Below, piece after piece: positions 34,451 through 43,719 of a stretch of DNA of 64,000 bases. Source of the DNA: Sordaria brevicollis (Eukaryota > Ascomycota > Sordariomycetes > Sordariales > Sordariaceae). A program made the position numbers and the translations under genes. The stretch covers positions 2,418,001 through 2,482,000 of the forward strand of contig JAUTDP010000009.1 in assembly GCA_033439795.1 (NCBI GenBank). Direction: 5' to 3'. Position 1 is the first letter of the stretch. Every line of letters starts with the position of its first letter. The notes beneath the pieces were generated by a model. It ran no database searches. It had not been told where the DNA came from and saw only the letters and a program-made list of their open reading frames with translations.

Positions 34451-35065
34451 GATATAAACGAGGTTCGGAGTATTATTGAAGAGGTTATTAGTAATCGGTT
34501 AAGGATCGTTAAATAATAAACTACCGGGTTGGTTAGTATATTCTAAGAAATTATTACTCACCTTCCATTATCTACTTCGCAAATAACTTCTAAGAATATT
34601 AAAACGCCTTCGGAATCCCTAATCTACGAAACGGATATACTTTCGGGCTCTAGAATATAAGAGGTAGATATACTATCCGCCTTTGAGAATTAAGATTTCG
34701 ATATAGTTTTAGCCCCTAGAACCTAGTATTATAATCCGTCCGGGAATTCCGATCTTTCTCGGTCTAAACCGGCATCCCCTTCTCGAGATTATACCTAATC
34801 CTTACCGGCGATGTAGGATATATCGCTTAATAAGATAAATATAGAAGGCGTATAGTAATATTCGGAGGGTATTAGTAGGGTATTGGTAAGACCTTATTAA
34901 GGTCTTGATAGGAGGTAAGTGAAATCGACGTAAGGGTTTGGGAAATAAAGGGATAATAGTTGGTATACACTAAATAATACGAAGATTTAAAGAAGATATA
35001 GGAGATTATTTAATATAGGATAAATATTCTTAGGATATAAATAGAAAGGAGTTATACTTTTATAA

Positions 35066-35446
35066 TTATCGTTACTTCTTAGTGGCCGCTCCGTTCTCAT
35101 CGTGATCACGAACCCTTTATCTCTTGCTTATTATCTTTCCCCCGTTGGAATTAACCTATTCCTCCAATTGCCGAAACTAGAACTTAATTACCGAATAGTC
35201 TTTAACAAGGAAGTCTTTCGTCGGAGGGCAATTATTGCGACGAAACTACTTATACCGAAGACACTTCTCGGCTCCTTAAATACCGGCTACTTTTTTCATT
35301 TGCTACTACCAAAGCTTCGTTTATTAGTTATAAATTTCAAAAGAGGGGAAACGAAGAACCTACTACACTATAATAAAGTAGTAACGGACGAATTGGATCG
35401 GCATACGGCTCTTCGAATTAAGTTTTGTCTTCGTAATTACTGGTAG
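35066..35446 (+). pseudogene. Longest surviving open frame inside the AT-rich block
   Basis: An open frame of about 126 codons without any stop, but with no usable ATG start (35102 is GTG). It reads hydrophobic stretches such as TNPLSLAYYLSPVGINLF and then a basic part (RRRAIIATKLLIPKT, VTDELDRHTALRIKF), ending in TAG. Stop-free length in such AT-rich sequence is unusual, so it may be a piece of a former exon. I cannot name it. Confidence 0.35.
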
Positions 35447-36810
35447 GTAGTGGAGAATTTAATGAAGATAAATTATTTAATAACCTTCCTAATTCGTTAT
35501 CTCCTTCGTTTCGTTAAGGCGTATTAATTACTAGTATTATTAAAGTATTTTAGCTAACTATAGTAGGATTAGGATAAGTAAGAGATTATTCGTCTATTCG
35601 TTAATTGCGGCTAGGAATTATATTATCTTTAACGGAAAGTAGACGACGAATTTCCCTAGGTAATAATAAAGAGGAGGAATTATAATTAATAGGGCTAACG
35701 TTATATTAAGTACGAGATTATTTGGATATTTATTAGTATTAAATAAAAGTTTATAAAAACGTAAGTAAGATATACTTTATTAAATTAATAATAATTATTT
35801 TGTACGTTATTCGGCTCGGCTCGGTAGTCCGGCTTAATAGCCGTATTTCTAAAAAAAATATTAGAAAAGTCGCTCTTTGGAAATTTATTTTTAAATTTAA
35901 ATTCGATATCTAATCGCTCTTAGTCTTAGGAATTAAAATTCGGACTAAATTACCGGGCTACGGAATTTACGTCCGGGACTTATATATATTTACGTTAATG
36001 CGCATTCGTATTACTCGGGAGATGATATTAAATATAAGGATGTGCAGTAGTTTTATTATTAGAAGGACAATATACAAGGGAAGGACTTACCTTTAAATGC
36101 GTGGAATTAGACGTAAAATTAGCGAAGAGAATTATTAAAGGCCGTTCCTCCGGCTATTTACGATAAATACGCTTCCATTACTCGGCAATCTCAAAGTCCA
36201 TTAAAATTATTTAAGGGAAATGGTTAAAATAACTTAGAATTTCTTAGTAACTAAGGAGTAGGAGAAAGAGAAACGAAACGTACGTTTACCTTTCGAAACT
36301 ATTAAATCGCTCGGTTTTCTATTATAAGGCGAAGTAATTAAGCGGTTTTAGTTATAGAAGGTCTCTAAGTAACGCCGAAATTAACGTATATTAGTGAATT
36401 TTCTATTAACGTTATACATAATAATTATCGCTCCTTAGAAGCTTAAAAAACGGTAATATACTTCGTTATATAGGATGGTAACCGTATTATCCTAACTATA
36501 TTAAAAAGGTTTTAATTAGTATTAATTAAAAGCTTATTAGGGACTAAATAAAGTCGTATTCACTGTAATATTCTACGCCGGGTAGTACGAAGGGCGGCGA
36601 TCACCCGCAATATAGATCTTATAGCTCGGCTAAATTTAAATTAATAAATAATATAAATGAAATATAGTATAAAATGAATATACTAATATAGTTAGTAAAT
36701 ATTTAATAAGACATCGTAAAGTCTATCATATAAAGGAAGGAGACGAAAGATTAAGAAAGAAAATGGAAAAAGATCGGGAATATAAATGACGGGATAAGAA
36801 AAGCGTATGC

Positions 36811-36910
36811 TTAACCGTTCCTTAACTGTTCTTTAACCGTTCCCCAACCCTTTCCTAACCCTTTCCTAACCTTTTTCTAACCCTTTTTTAAATCTTTTTT
36901 AACCCTTTAT
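36811..36910 (+). repeat. Tandem array of ~11 bp TTAACCGTTCC / TAACCCTTTCC units
   Basis: About nine units average 11 bp. The first three are TTAACCGTTCC-like and the later ones CTAACCCTTTC-like. It lies just before the most AT-rich part (36.9-37.6 kb). Confidence 0.85.
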
Positions 36911-37600
36911 AACCTAATTTTAATTTTTATTTAAATTTCTATAAATTCAATATTATTTATTAATTGTATATAAACTTTACTATTTTATTTATTATTTATA
37001 TTATATTCTTAAATTATATTTTAGGTTTTTGAATAATTTTATTTACAAAAAATACTTATTTAAATTAATTTTTAATAAATATATAATATTTTTCTATAAA
37101 TTTTAAATAAATAAGTTTTTTAATATAGAACTTTCTTTTATTTTATTATAATTTTTATATTAATATTTGTTTTTATTATATTTAGTAAAACAAAATTATA
37201 GAATAATAATAAAATAATTATATATATTTATTTATTATATTATTATTATTTTATAAAATGTATATAAAGTTTTGAAATTTATTATAAATTATATATAAAC
37301 TAAATTAATTATTTTATTAATAAATATAATATATCGATTAATATTAAATATTTTTTAAATTATTTCCATTTAAAAAGTATTTATATTTCGTAATAATAAC
37401 TTTTTTTAATATTTTTCTAGATTTTCATAATTATATATATTTATATAAAATAACGTAACTAGAATTTATATAGAAATATTTAATTATTTATAAATTTATT
37501 TATAAATTATATTTATTATTATACTATAAACTTATTTAAATTGGATTTTTCTTTACTTTATATAATAGATTATAAGAAGGAATAAGTGCAACACTCGAAT
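36911..37600. other. Extreme AT-rich stretch within the block
   Basis: Almost only A and T, with runs of TATAT and TTTAAA and no readable frame on either strand. It is the lowest-GC part of the window and may be the most heavily mutated repeat or an originally AT-rich spacer. Confidence 0.7.
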
Positions 37601-38021
37601 TATTAATAATATTTCATTTCAATTTTCAATTTCTTCGGATAAAAGATCTTTTTTAGATCTTATTAAGGTATATTAAAGGTCTAATTAAAATCTTTCAAAA
37701 AAATTGGAATTTTTTTAAAAAGATTTTTTTTTTTACGAAAATGCGAAATATAATTTAGATAAAAGAAAAATTTCTAAATTAAGACACATCTTCACAGAGA
37801 TTGACTTAGGAATTTAAATTTTAAAAACTATTATATATTTATTTCGAACTATAACTCTTAAAATTGAAGAAGAGGTTATTTAAAGCTTTATAACCTTTGA
37901 AAAACCTAAAAGAAAAGTTTTAAAAATATATCGCTAAGCTTTTATTAACCTCGAGGTTAAATCGTTTAAAGTATTATATAAAGTATTGTAAATCTACCAT
38001 CCCAACCTTCCTCCGCGTAAA

Positions 38022-38937
38022 CTAGATCTTATTAATTAACTCCGGATTCTCCAATTTTTCTTCTTTATTATCCTCTTTATTATCTCCCTCCTTCGGCTTA
38101 TAAGGAGTAATATTATTATAATGTAAAGGGAAGCCTTCCTTTTTGCAAAGGTAATTAATATAAGTAGTAAGCTTACTCTTACTCTTATTAATAATACGCT
38201 TCACCTTATTCTTCTTCTAAGTAGCGCTACTTGTATAGATGTCCCTACCTATAAAGTAAATAATACCCAAAGCCTAATTAAAGGTGTATTAGAAGAAAGC
38301 CGAGATATTATATCCTATAAAGTCCTTATTACTACGGCTATAGCGAAAATCTTCGAAGTCGCATACGATGCCTAAATTTATTGGTTAGTAAGAGGTTATT
38401 AAGCGCTTAATTTCAAGTTACTTACGTCCTTTACTCTTGTAAACTTCGTAGAATTTACTATCGGTAGTCAAGGGGTCGAAAATAGACTCCCGGCCGGCGT
38501 CGGTCTTTAAGAAGTTGCGGTACAACTTCTTATAATCGTTTAAAAGGGGACCACTAAGATCCTTCTTTAAAGGCTATCTATATTTCTTCTCGGATGTTAT
38601 AACGTTGAGGACTAAGTCGATTATAACGTTAGCTTTAGTTTAGGCGCGTTTAACGATAGTAGTTATAGCGGTCTAAATAGCGGTAAATTGTATAGTTATT
38701 AACGTATTAATTAGGGGTTGGTTAGAGGTTATTAAGATTTTAATAGGATTTTAATTGGGATATTCTTATTTCTGGTTTGGCTTGCGATAACCGCCTCGAT
38801 GCGCTCTAATTGGCGCTCTTACCTTCTTTTCGCCGGAAACGAAGTTCCCGCTTTAATAGAAGCGAAAGAATTAATATAATCGGCGTAGGAATTGGCGCTA
38901 CGTACGAAGAGGTGGTTGTGGCGGGCGTACTACTCTA
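38022..38937 (-). pseudogene. Decayed three-exon gene on the minus strand of the AT-rich block
   Basis: Exon pieces run from about 38937-38765, 38735-38426 and 38371-38022. The first reads ARHNHLFVRSANSYADYINS and ERIEAVIASQTRNK. The second reads TTIVKRA, ANVIIDLVLNVITSEKKYR, KDLSGPLLNDYKKLYRNFLK and DAGRESIFDPLTTDSKFYEV. The third reads CDFEDFRYSRSNKDFIGYNI, KSKSKLTTYINYLCKKEGFP and HYNNITPYKPKEGDNKE. The 54 bp intron 38425-38372 keeps a GTAAGT donor, a CTAAC branch and a TTTAG acceptor, and its phase joins Gly-Arg-Ile. All internal stops are TAA/TAG at Gln-like positions. The acidic C-terminus ends at TAG 38022-38024. The family is unknown. It converges with the plus-strand frames, so the element carried genes in both directions. 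Confidence 0.6.
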
Positions 38938-39019
38938 ATAAAATAAATATTAGTTCGAGGTTATTACGCGCCTAGAAAGCTTTTAAAAACCTCTTCCAAA
39001 GGCTTTCCCAACTTTTTGC

Positions 39020-39096
39020 AAACCTTTTGCAAACCTTTTACAAACCCTTTACAAACCTTTTATAAACCCTTTACAAACCCTTTACAAACCCTTCGA
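39020..39096 (+). repeat. Tandem array, seven 11 bp units
   Basis: Seven consecutive units of exactly 11 bp follow AAACCCTTTAC, with one or two mostly C/T changes. It sits about 80 bp upstream of the decayed minus-strand gene, and looser copies precede it from 38995. Confidence 0.92.
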
Positions 39097-39890
39097 GAAT
39101 ACTTACCCGTAGCCTTAATAACCTTTAATTAATTAGGGCAACTACTAGGGTCTAGAACCATTTTACTATTTTTATCCTTAATAGTGAACGTAATTTAATA
39201 ATAGATAGCGTAGTGGTTTCTTAAGGCGTCGCGCTTTTTGAGGGGACTTTAGTAGTAATAGAGTTAGCCCGGGGAAACCGGGTAGCGATAAAAGATCTTT
39301 CTGTAAATAATTTCGGCAGCCAATATTAATTTGCCTTATAGTTAATTCGAAATTAGTAAGCGTTTAATTAGATATTAATTGGATGTAATTTATACCGGAG
39401 GAATTAACGCGCTGGTCTAAAATTTCAATCGGCGGCAAGCTTTCCGGGCGGTACGGGAAGTTTTCGTACTTATTATATACGACCTATAATAAAGAAATGA
39501 GTCTATATTCATTCTTTTAGCAAATTTCCTAGAAACCTCGCGACTCGTATTAAATATTTATATATATTTGCAAGTATATATAGGTATAAATGAATTTTAA
39601 TAACCTCGTAGAAATTAAGCATAACCTCGCGGAAACCTCCCGATACTTATACCGAAGTAATTTTTATTATTTATAGTCGCTATTAGTGTTATTGAGGTTA
39701 TTGATAAGAAAAGAAGTAATTGAATCGTACTGGTCGTTAGCAATTTATCCTCGATTTGCCTGGTTGTTTCTATTTGCTTCCTTCATTTCTATTTCCATTT
39801 TAACTTTCATTCATTTCGTTTTTGAATCTTTTTTTCCATCTAAATTTCAATTCATTTCGTTCTAGATTGCATATATTTAGGTCATTAGTA

Positions 39891-41273
39891 CTTCGCAAAT
39901 AGTAATTGAGTTTATATTTCTTGAGGGCGTAAGGAGGGATGAATATTATTTTGATATGGAGTTTGTATGTAAAAGTCATATTGAAGTCTCATTGGTCGCT
40001 ATGCGTTTTTGAGTTTATGTACTTATCCAGATGTACTTGGGACTTTTGGTGGCGCTCGGGTGCGTCAATTCCATCCCGCCATGGGGGTCGCCTGGTCTAG
40101 GTAGCGCTTTAGTTTCCCCTCTCGCAAAGAAGACAGTCCGCGGCGCTTTCCACTTCGCACACATTTGCACACAACTTGCACTTTAAACCCAAGGGTTGAC
40201 TCCTTCCTTTCTCTCCTCCCAAAACTCATTCTCCTCCCTGCACCTCCAGCTCGCCTCTCCCTGTCATCGCTGCCAGTGTCTCGCTGCTCTATGCTGTGAT
40301 GCCTCGCGCCTGTCTCAAAACACCAACACCGAGGTAGCAACCTCTCCTGCCGCTGTCGCTGTCACTGTCCGACTGGTCTGCGGTGCAGTGCATTTAAACG
40401 GGAACGCTCTGCTGACTCATCCCAGTCTCATTGCCCAACAGAAAAGGCCGATTGAACATTGAAGCCTTGAATCTCAACCGCGAACCGCTGCAACCACTAC
40501 ACCACTTCGCAAACCCCTTGTCCCTTTTCGCTCTCTGTTCCTATTCGGCGACCGAAGTGGAAGCGTCCAAGGCAAGATCCGACAAAAAAAAAGAAGGCTG
40601 CGTTTTCTCACAATCGCTTGCCCCTTTCTTTCTCTTTCAAAGCATTTGCATTCTGCCTTTGTTCTCCATTCTCTCGGCGACTCGGCTCCCTTGCCTCCAC
40701 GGACACCCGTTGCAAACTTTCCCCGAAACATTGTCCAAAGATAGTTAGGCGGCTACACACCCCAACCTACCCGACAATTCACCCACAATCAACTCAACAA
40801 CAAACCCTTCACCAACCGCCGAACTTTGACATACCTCGACGACACGGTTTGAATTCCGACGCCAACACTACAAGCGCTTGCGAAAGAAGTGGACGCCCTT
40901 AACGCCCAGCTAAAAAGCGAATATCCTTGCCCTCAGACCACCGCGACTTAAGCGACACGTCAGCCTTGCAGTTTGCTCTCTCCTGATACCTTCCGGCATC
41001 GCTCAAAGCCAATCCTCCATCCCTACCGCCGCACCGAGTCATACTCAACTTCACTCTTGTTCGATTGATTTCTATTATAGTTTATGGCTGGCTGACTGCC
41101 AAGGTAAGCACTCACCACCTCTAATATCTGATACGAGGCCGGGACATGTTGCTGACGCTGGATGGTTACTCTAGGGCCTTCACACACTTAACATACTCAT
41201 CTAGGCGTCACGTTGTTGGCGTTAGAAAACACACATAGGCATTCAAGCCTCCAGCAATACAATTTCAGACAAC
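39891..41273. promoter_or_regulatory. Promoter and long leader region of the long-loop bHLH gene
   Basis: Composition returns to normal at about 39.9 kb. From 40195 on, the plus strand is rich in CT, CA and CAAC, as in long fungal leaders. Frames here (plus 40196-40462, plus 40431-40748) have no motif. A probable leader intron lies at 41104-41204. I see no separate gene. Confidence 0.5.
41104..41204 (+). other. Probable 5' leader intron of the long-loop bHLH gene
   Basis: Donor GTAAGC at 41104, a CTTAAC branch-like site at about 41188 and acceptor CTAG ending at 41204 give a 101 bp intron ending 69 bp before the ATG. Confidence 0.5.
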
Positions 41274-42872
41274 ATGGCACAACACGGGTTCCCAATGGGT
41301 GGCCATAACGGGGGAGGCATCGACCCGAACGACCTGGCCATGGGGGGCAACTTCCATGGCCCCTTCCAGAACAGCTACCTCAACCACAACAACAACCCTT
41401 CAAACGGGTTCTCTAGCGGATCGGCTCTGTTTGGAGACGACGAGCTTCTCGACGGTTTGAACAGTCCCAGTGACCCTCATATGGGAATGCAGGGTCATGG
41501 ACAGGACTTTGGCGGAATGAACGATGCTGGCATGAACTTCCCGGACTCTTATCATCAAAGCCTGCCCATTAGCCAAGCCCATACGAATGGCTATTCGAGT
41601 ACACCCGACGGCGATCCGATCGCCTCGCCCTTTGTCCAAAACTTCTCGCATTTCCGCCAAATGCAGCACCCTCAATCCTTCGGAACATCGCTTCAGTCGC
41701 CCATGTCGTACGCCGGGTCACCATTAGCGAATAATGACATGAGCAGTGATGGCACCGATCCGAACTTTCTGAGCGCAAAGGCACGTACCAGGATACCACA
41801 AACCATGCAGCGCAAGCCGTCCACCACACGCAGCCCACTTACACCCAAGGCGATCGACATGTCCGGACTTCCGATGACCACGGGATCATTCGGCGCTCAG
41901 CCCATCAGGACAACAGGCCCCCACCATGAAAAGTCCCATTCCGCGCAATGGATGCAAACCCCACAGAGCCTGTCCTCGTTCCCTGGATCTGGTTTCTCAT
42001 CACCTCTTCAGGCTGGCCTCCATGGACCCCACGCCCAGATCAATGACATTCTGTTGAAGGGTGGCACATCCATGCCCGCCAAGCTCGGCACCACGACTTC
42101 TTCCGTATCGACACAAGAGGCCAAGAGAAAGAGGAGGCGCGAGTCTCACAACCTTGTTGAGCGACGGAGACGTGACAACATCAACGAGCGCATCCAAGAC
42201 CTTAGCAAGCTGGTTCCTGCCCATCGTCTGGAGGATGAAAAGATTCGCAAGGCCATTCAGAACGGAACGCCTCTTTCACCCACGCTTGCGGGCATCTCCA
42301 GCCCTTCGCAAGCAACATCCTCCCTAGCTGGACCTGGAGCAAGGCGAGCTGCTGGCAGCACGGCTGGAAACATCACAACAGGCCTGCCAATCGAGGAGAA
42401 GGATAAAGGCCCCAACAAGGGCGACATCCTGAATGGTGCAGTCAGCTGGACCCGGGATCTCATGTGGATGGCCTACCTCAAGATTCAACAACAGGAAGAG
42501 CTCATCAACGCCTTGTTGGAGCGTGGCGGTACCATTCCCTTCGAGATTACCGATGATGAGAAGCGCATGCAGACGGAGCTTATGGAGGCCATCGCCAGGG
42601 GAGAGGACGGCACCGGAAAGTCTCGAGGATTCTCTTACTCTCGCACGGCTGGCACTGGCCTTCGCGTTCCTCATCACACGGACTACAAGGGTGAGCCCTT
42701 GAACACCAACGGCGTGAATGGCGAGCATCTTTCCGCCAGTCCCGCTCATGGTGGTGCCGACAACAAGTTCAACGATGGCCTCGATGCCGGTGACTTCCTC
42801 GACTACGAGGATGACCCTGCCGACATGGAGTTCAAGGAGGAGGATGAGTACGGCATGGACCTGACTCAATGA
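41274..42872 (+). CDS. bHLH transcription factor with a long inter-helix loop
   Basis: A single exon of 532 residues starts MAQHGFPMGGHNGG. Residues 1-270 are Gly/Asn/Ser/Pro-rich and probably disordered. The basic region and helix 1 (about 283-314) read KRKRRRESHNLVERRRRDNI then NERIQDLSKLVP, with the H-x3-E-x3-R pattern of E-box binders. Helix 2 (about 381-405) starts NKGDILNGAVSWTRDLMW and continues into a Gln/Glu-rich leucine-bearing helix (QQQEELINALLERG). Between them is a loop of roughly 66 residues instead of the usual 5-20. A conserved-looking segment IPFEITDDEKRMQTELMEAI follows, and the end is acidic (DYEDDPADMEFKEEDEYGMD), a possible activation region. Helix spacing and NKG-IL resemble MiT/TFE, Rtg3 and SREBP-type bHLH-zip proteins. 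The exact ortholog is uncertain, so no symbol is given. Confidence 0.88.
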   Translation: MAQHGFPMGGHNGGGIDPNDLAMGGNFHGPFQNSYLNHNNNPSNGFSSGSALFGDDELLDGLNSPSDPHMGMQGHGQDFGGMNDAGMNFPDSYHQSLPISQAHTNGYSSTPDGDPIASPFVQNFSHFRQMQHPQSFGTSLQSPMSYAGSPLANNDMSSDGTDPNFLSAKARTRIPQTMQRKPSTTRSPLTPKAIDMSGLPMTTGSFGAQPIRTTGPHHEKSHSAQWMQTPQSLSSFPGSGFSSPLQAGLHGPHAQINDILLKGGTSMPAKLGTTTSSVSTQEAKRKRRRESHNLVERRRRDNINERIQDLSKLVPAHRLEDEKIRKAIQNGTPLSPTLAGISSPSQATSSLAGPGARRAAGSTAGNITTGLPIEEKDKGPNKGDILNGAVSWTRDLMWMAYLKIQQQEELINALLERGGTIPFEITDDEKRMQTELMEAIARGEDGTGKSRGFSYSRTAGTGLRVPHHTDYKGEPLNTNGVNGEHLSASPAHGGADNKFNDGLDAGDFLDYEDDPADMEFKEEDEYGMDLTQ

Positions 42873-43719
42873 TCGTAGGAATCGGATCTCTGATGTGGAA
42901 TATCTGGTTGTCTTTTCTTATTTACGAACGCACGCGCACGGGGGTTCTCTCATCTCTTTTTTACTATCTTGTCGGAAGCTTATGGATATATTCTTTATTA
43001 TTGCTCGGCCGTGATCATCACTTTGACAGGCTTTTCATTATCCCTGATTTGCATTTTCACATCGCAGCGGCACATTGGGAACGGGGGTCTATTTTAGGTA
43101 CTTTAGCATTTCACTGGTCGTTCAGGGATTGATTGAGCAGCACGAATTGTGTGTGATTTGGCACATGGGCGTACAGACTGGGTCTTGTTTTTCTGTTTCG
43201 GTTTTTCTTCTCTAGTCATTCTTTCGAGTGTTTTCTCTACTTTCTTTAGGCAGGCATATGGGCCCGAACCACTCGGTATGTGGTCCATATTTCATAGCGC
43301 AGACGGATGAATGGATGGATGGATCGATGTTGTCTGATTTCATTGAATTATTATTTTCAACATCGTGTCTCGGTTCGGTTCGGTCCTTTGGGTGTTATGT
43401 CTGTCATTGTTTGTTTTATGGTGCCGGTCACTATGGCGTATTACATGATTTTCCATGCCCTGCTTATGACGATTATACCTCAGGCATATTCGGTGGGTTG
43501 AGGGCTTCGAGCATAAAGGAGGAGTTGAACTTTGCTGTTGTTTCTCCACCACATTTTTATGTAGCGCAATCATGACAATCACCGCTCTATTTCAGCTGAT
43601 TCCACGTATTTTGCTGTGGCTACCTATCACAACCATCAATGTGCATGAACTGACTCCTTTCATATACATATCTAAACACAATCTCCCTTCCTTCCCCCAT
43701 CAACCACAGACTGCAGTGT
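42873..43719. other. Intergenic between converging bHLH and npr3 genes
   Basis: It holds the 3' regions of two converging genes. A short GGAT repeat (ATGAATGGATGGATGGATCG) lies at about 43306-43327. No gene or RNA is recognised. Confidence 0.5.

Larger units (their letters stand above)
29730..39890. mobile_element. RIP-degraded AT-rich block, relic of an unidentified multi-gene element
   Basis: Base composition changes sharply at about 29.73 kb and back at about 39.9 kb. Between these points the sequence is dominated by TA, TTA and ATAT, and no ATG-started frame exceeds about 60 codons. Several stretches still read as protein when TAA/TAG are taken as former CAA/CAG codons (and a few as former Trp codons), which is the pattern of RIP (C to T in CpA context on both strands). 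Such blocks in Neurospora are usually methylated heterochromatin derived from duplicated DNA. Decayed frames lie on both strands with intron-like gaps, so this is not a simple LTR or LINE copy. I find no terminal repeats and cannot name the family. The exact edges are soft. Confidence 0.8.

Noticed and set aside
30189..39096. CRISPR-like reading of the tandem arrays
   Set aside because: Units are contiguous 11 or 22 bp repeats without unique spacers, and the organism is a eukaryote.
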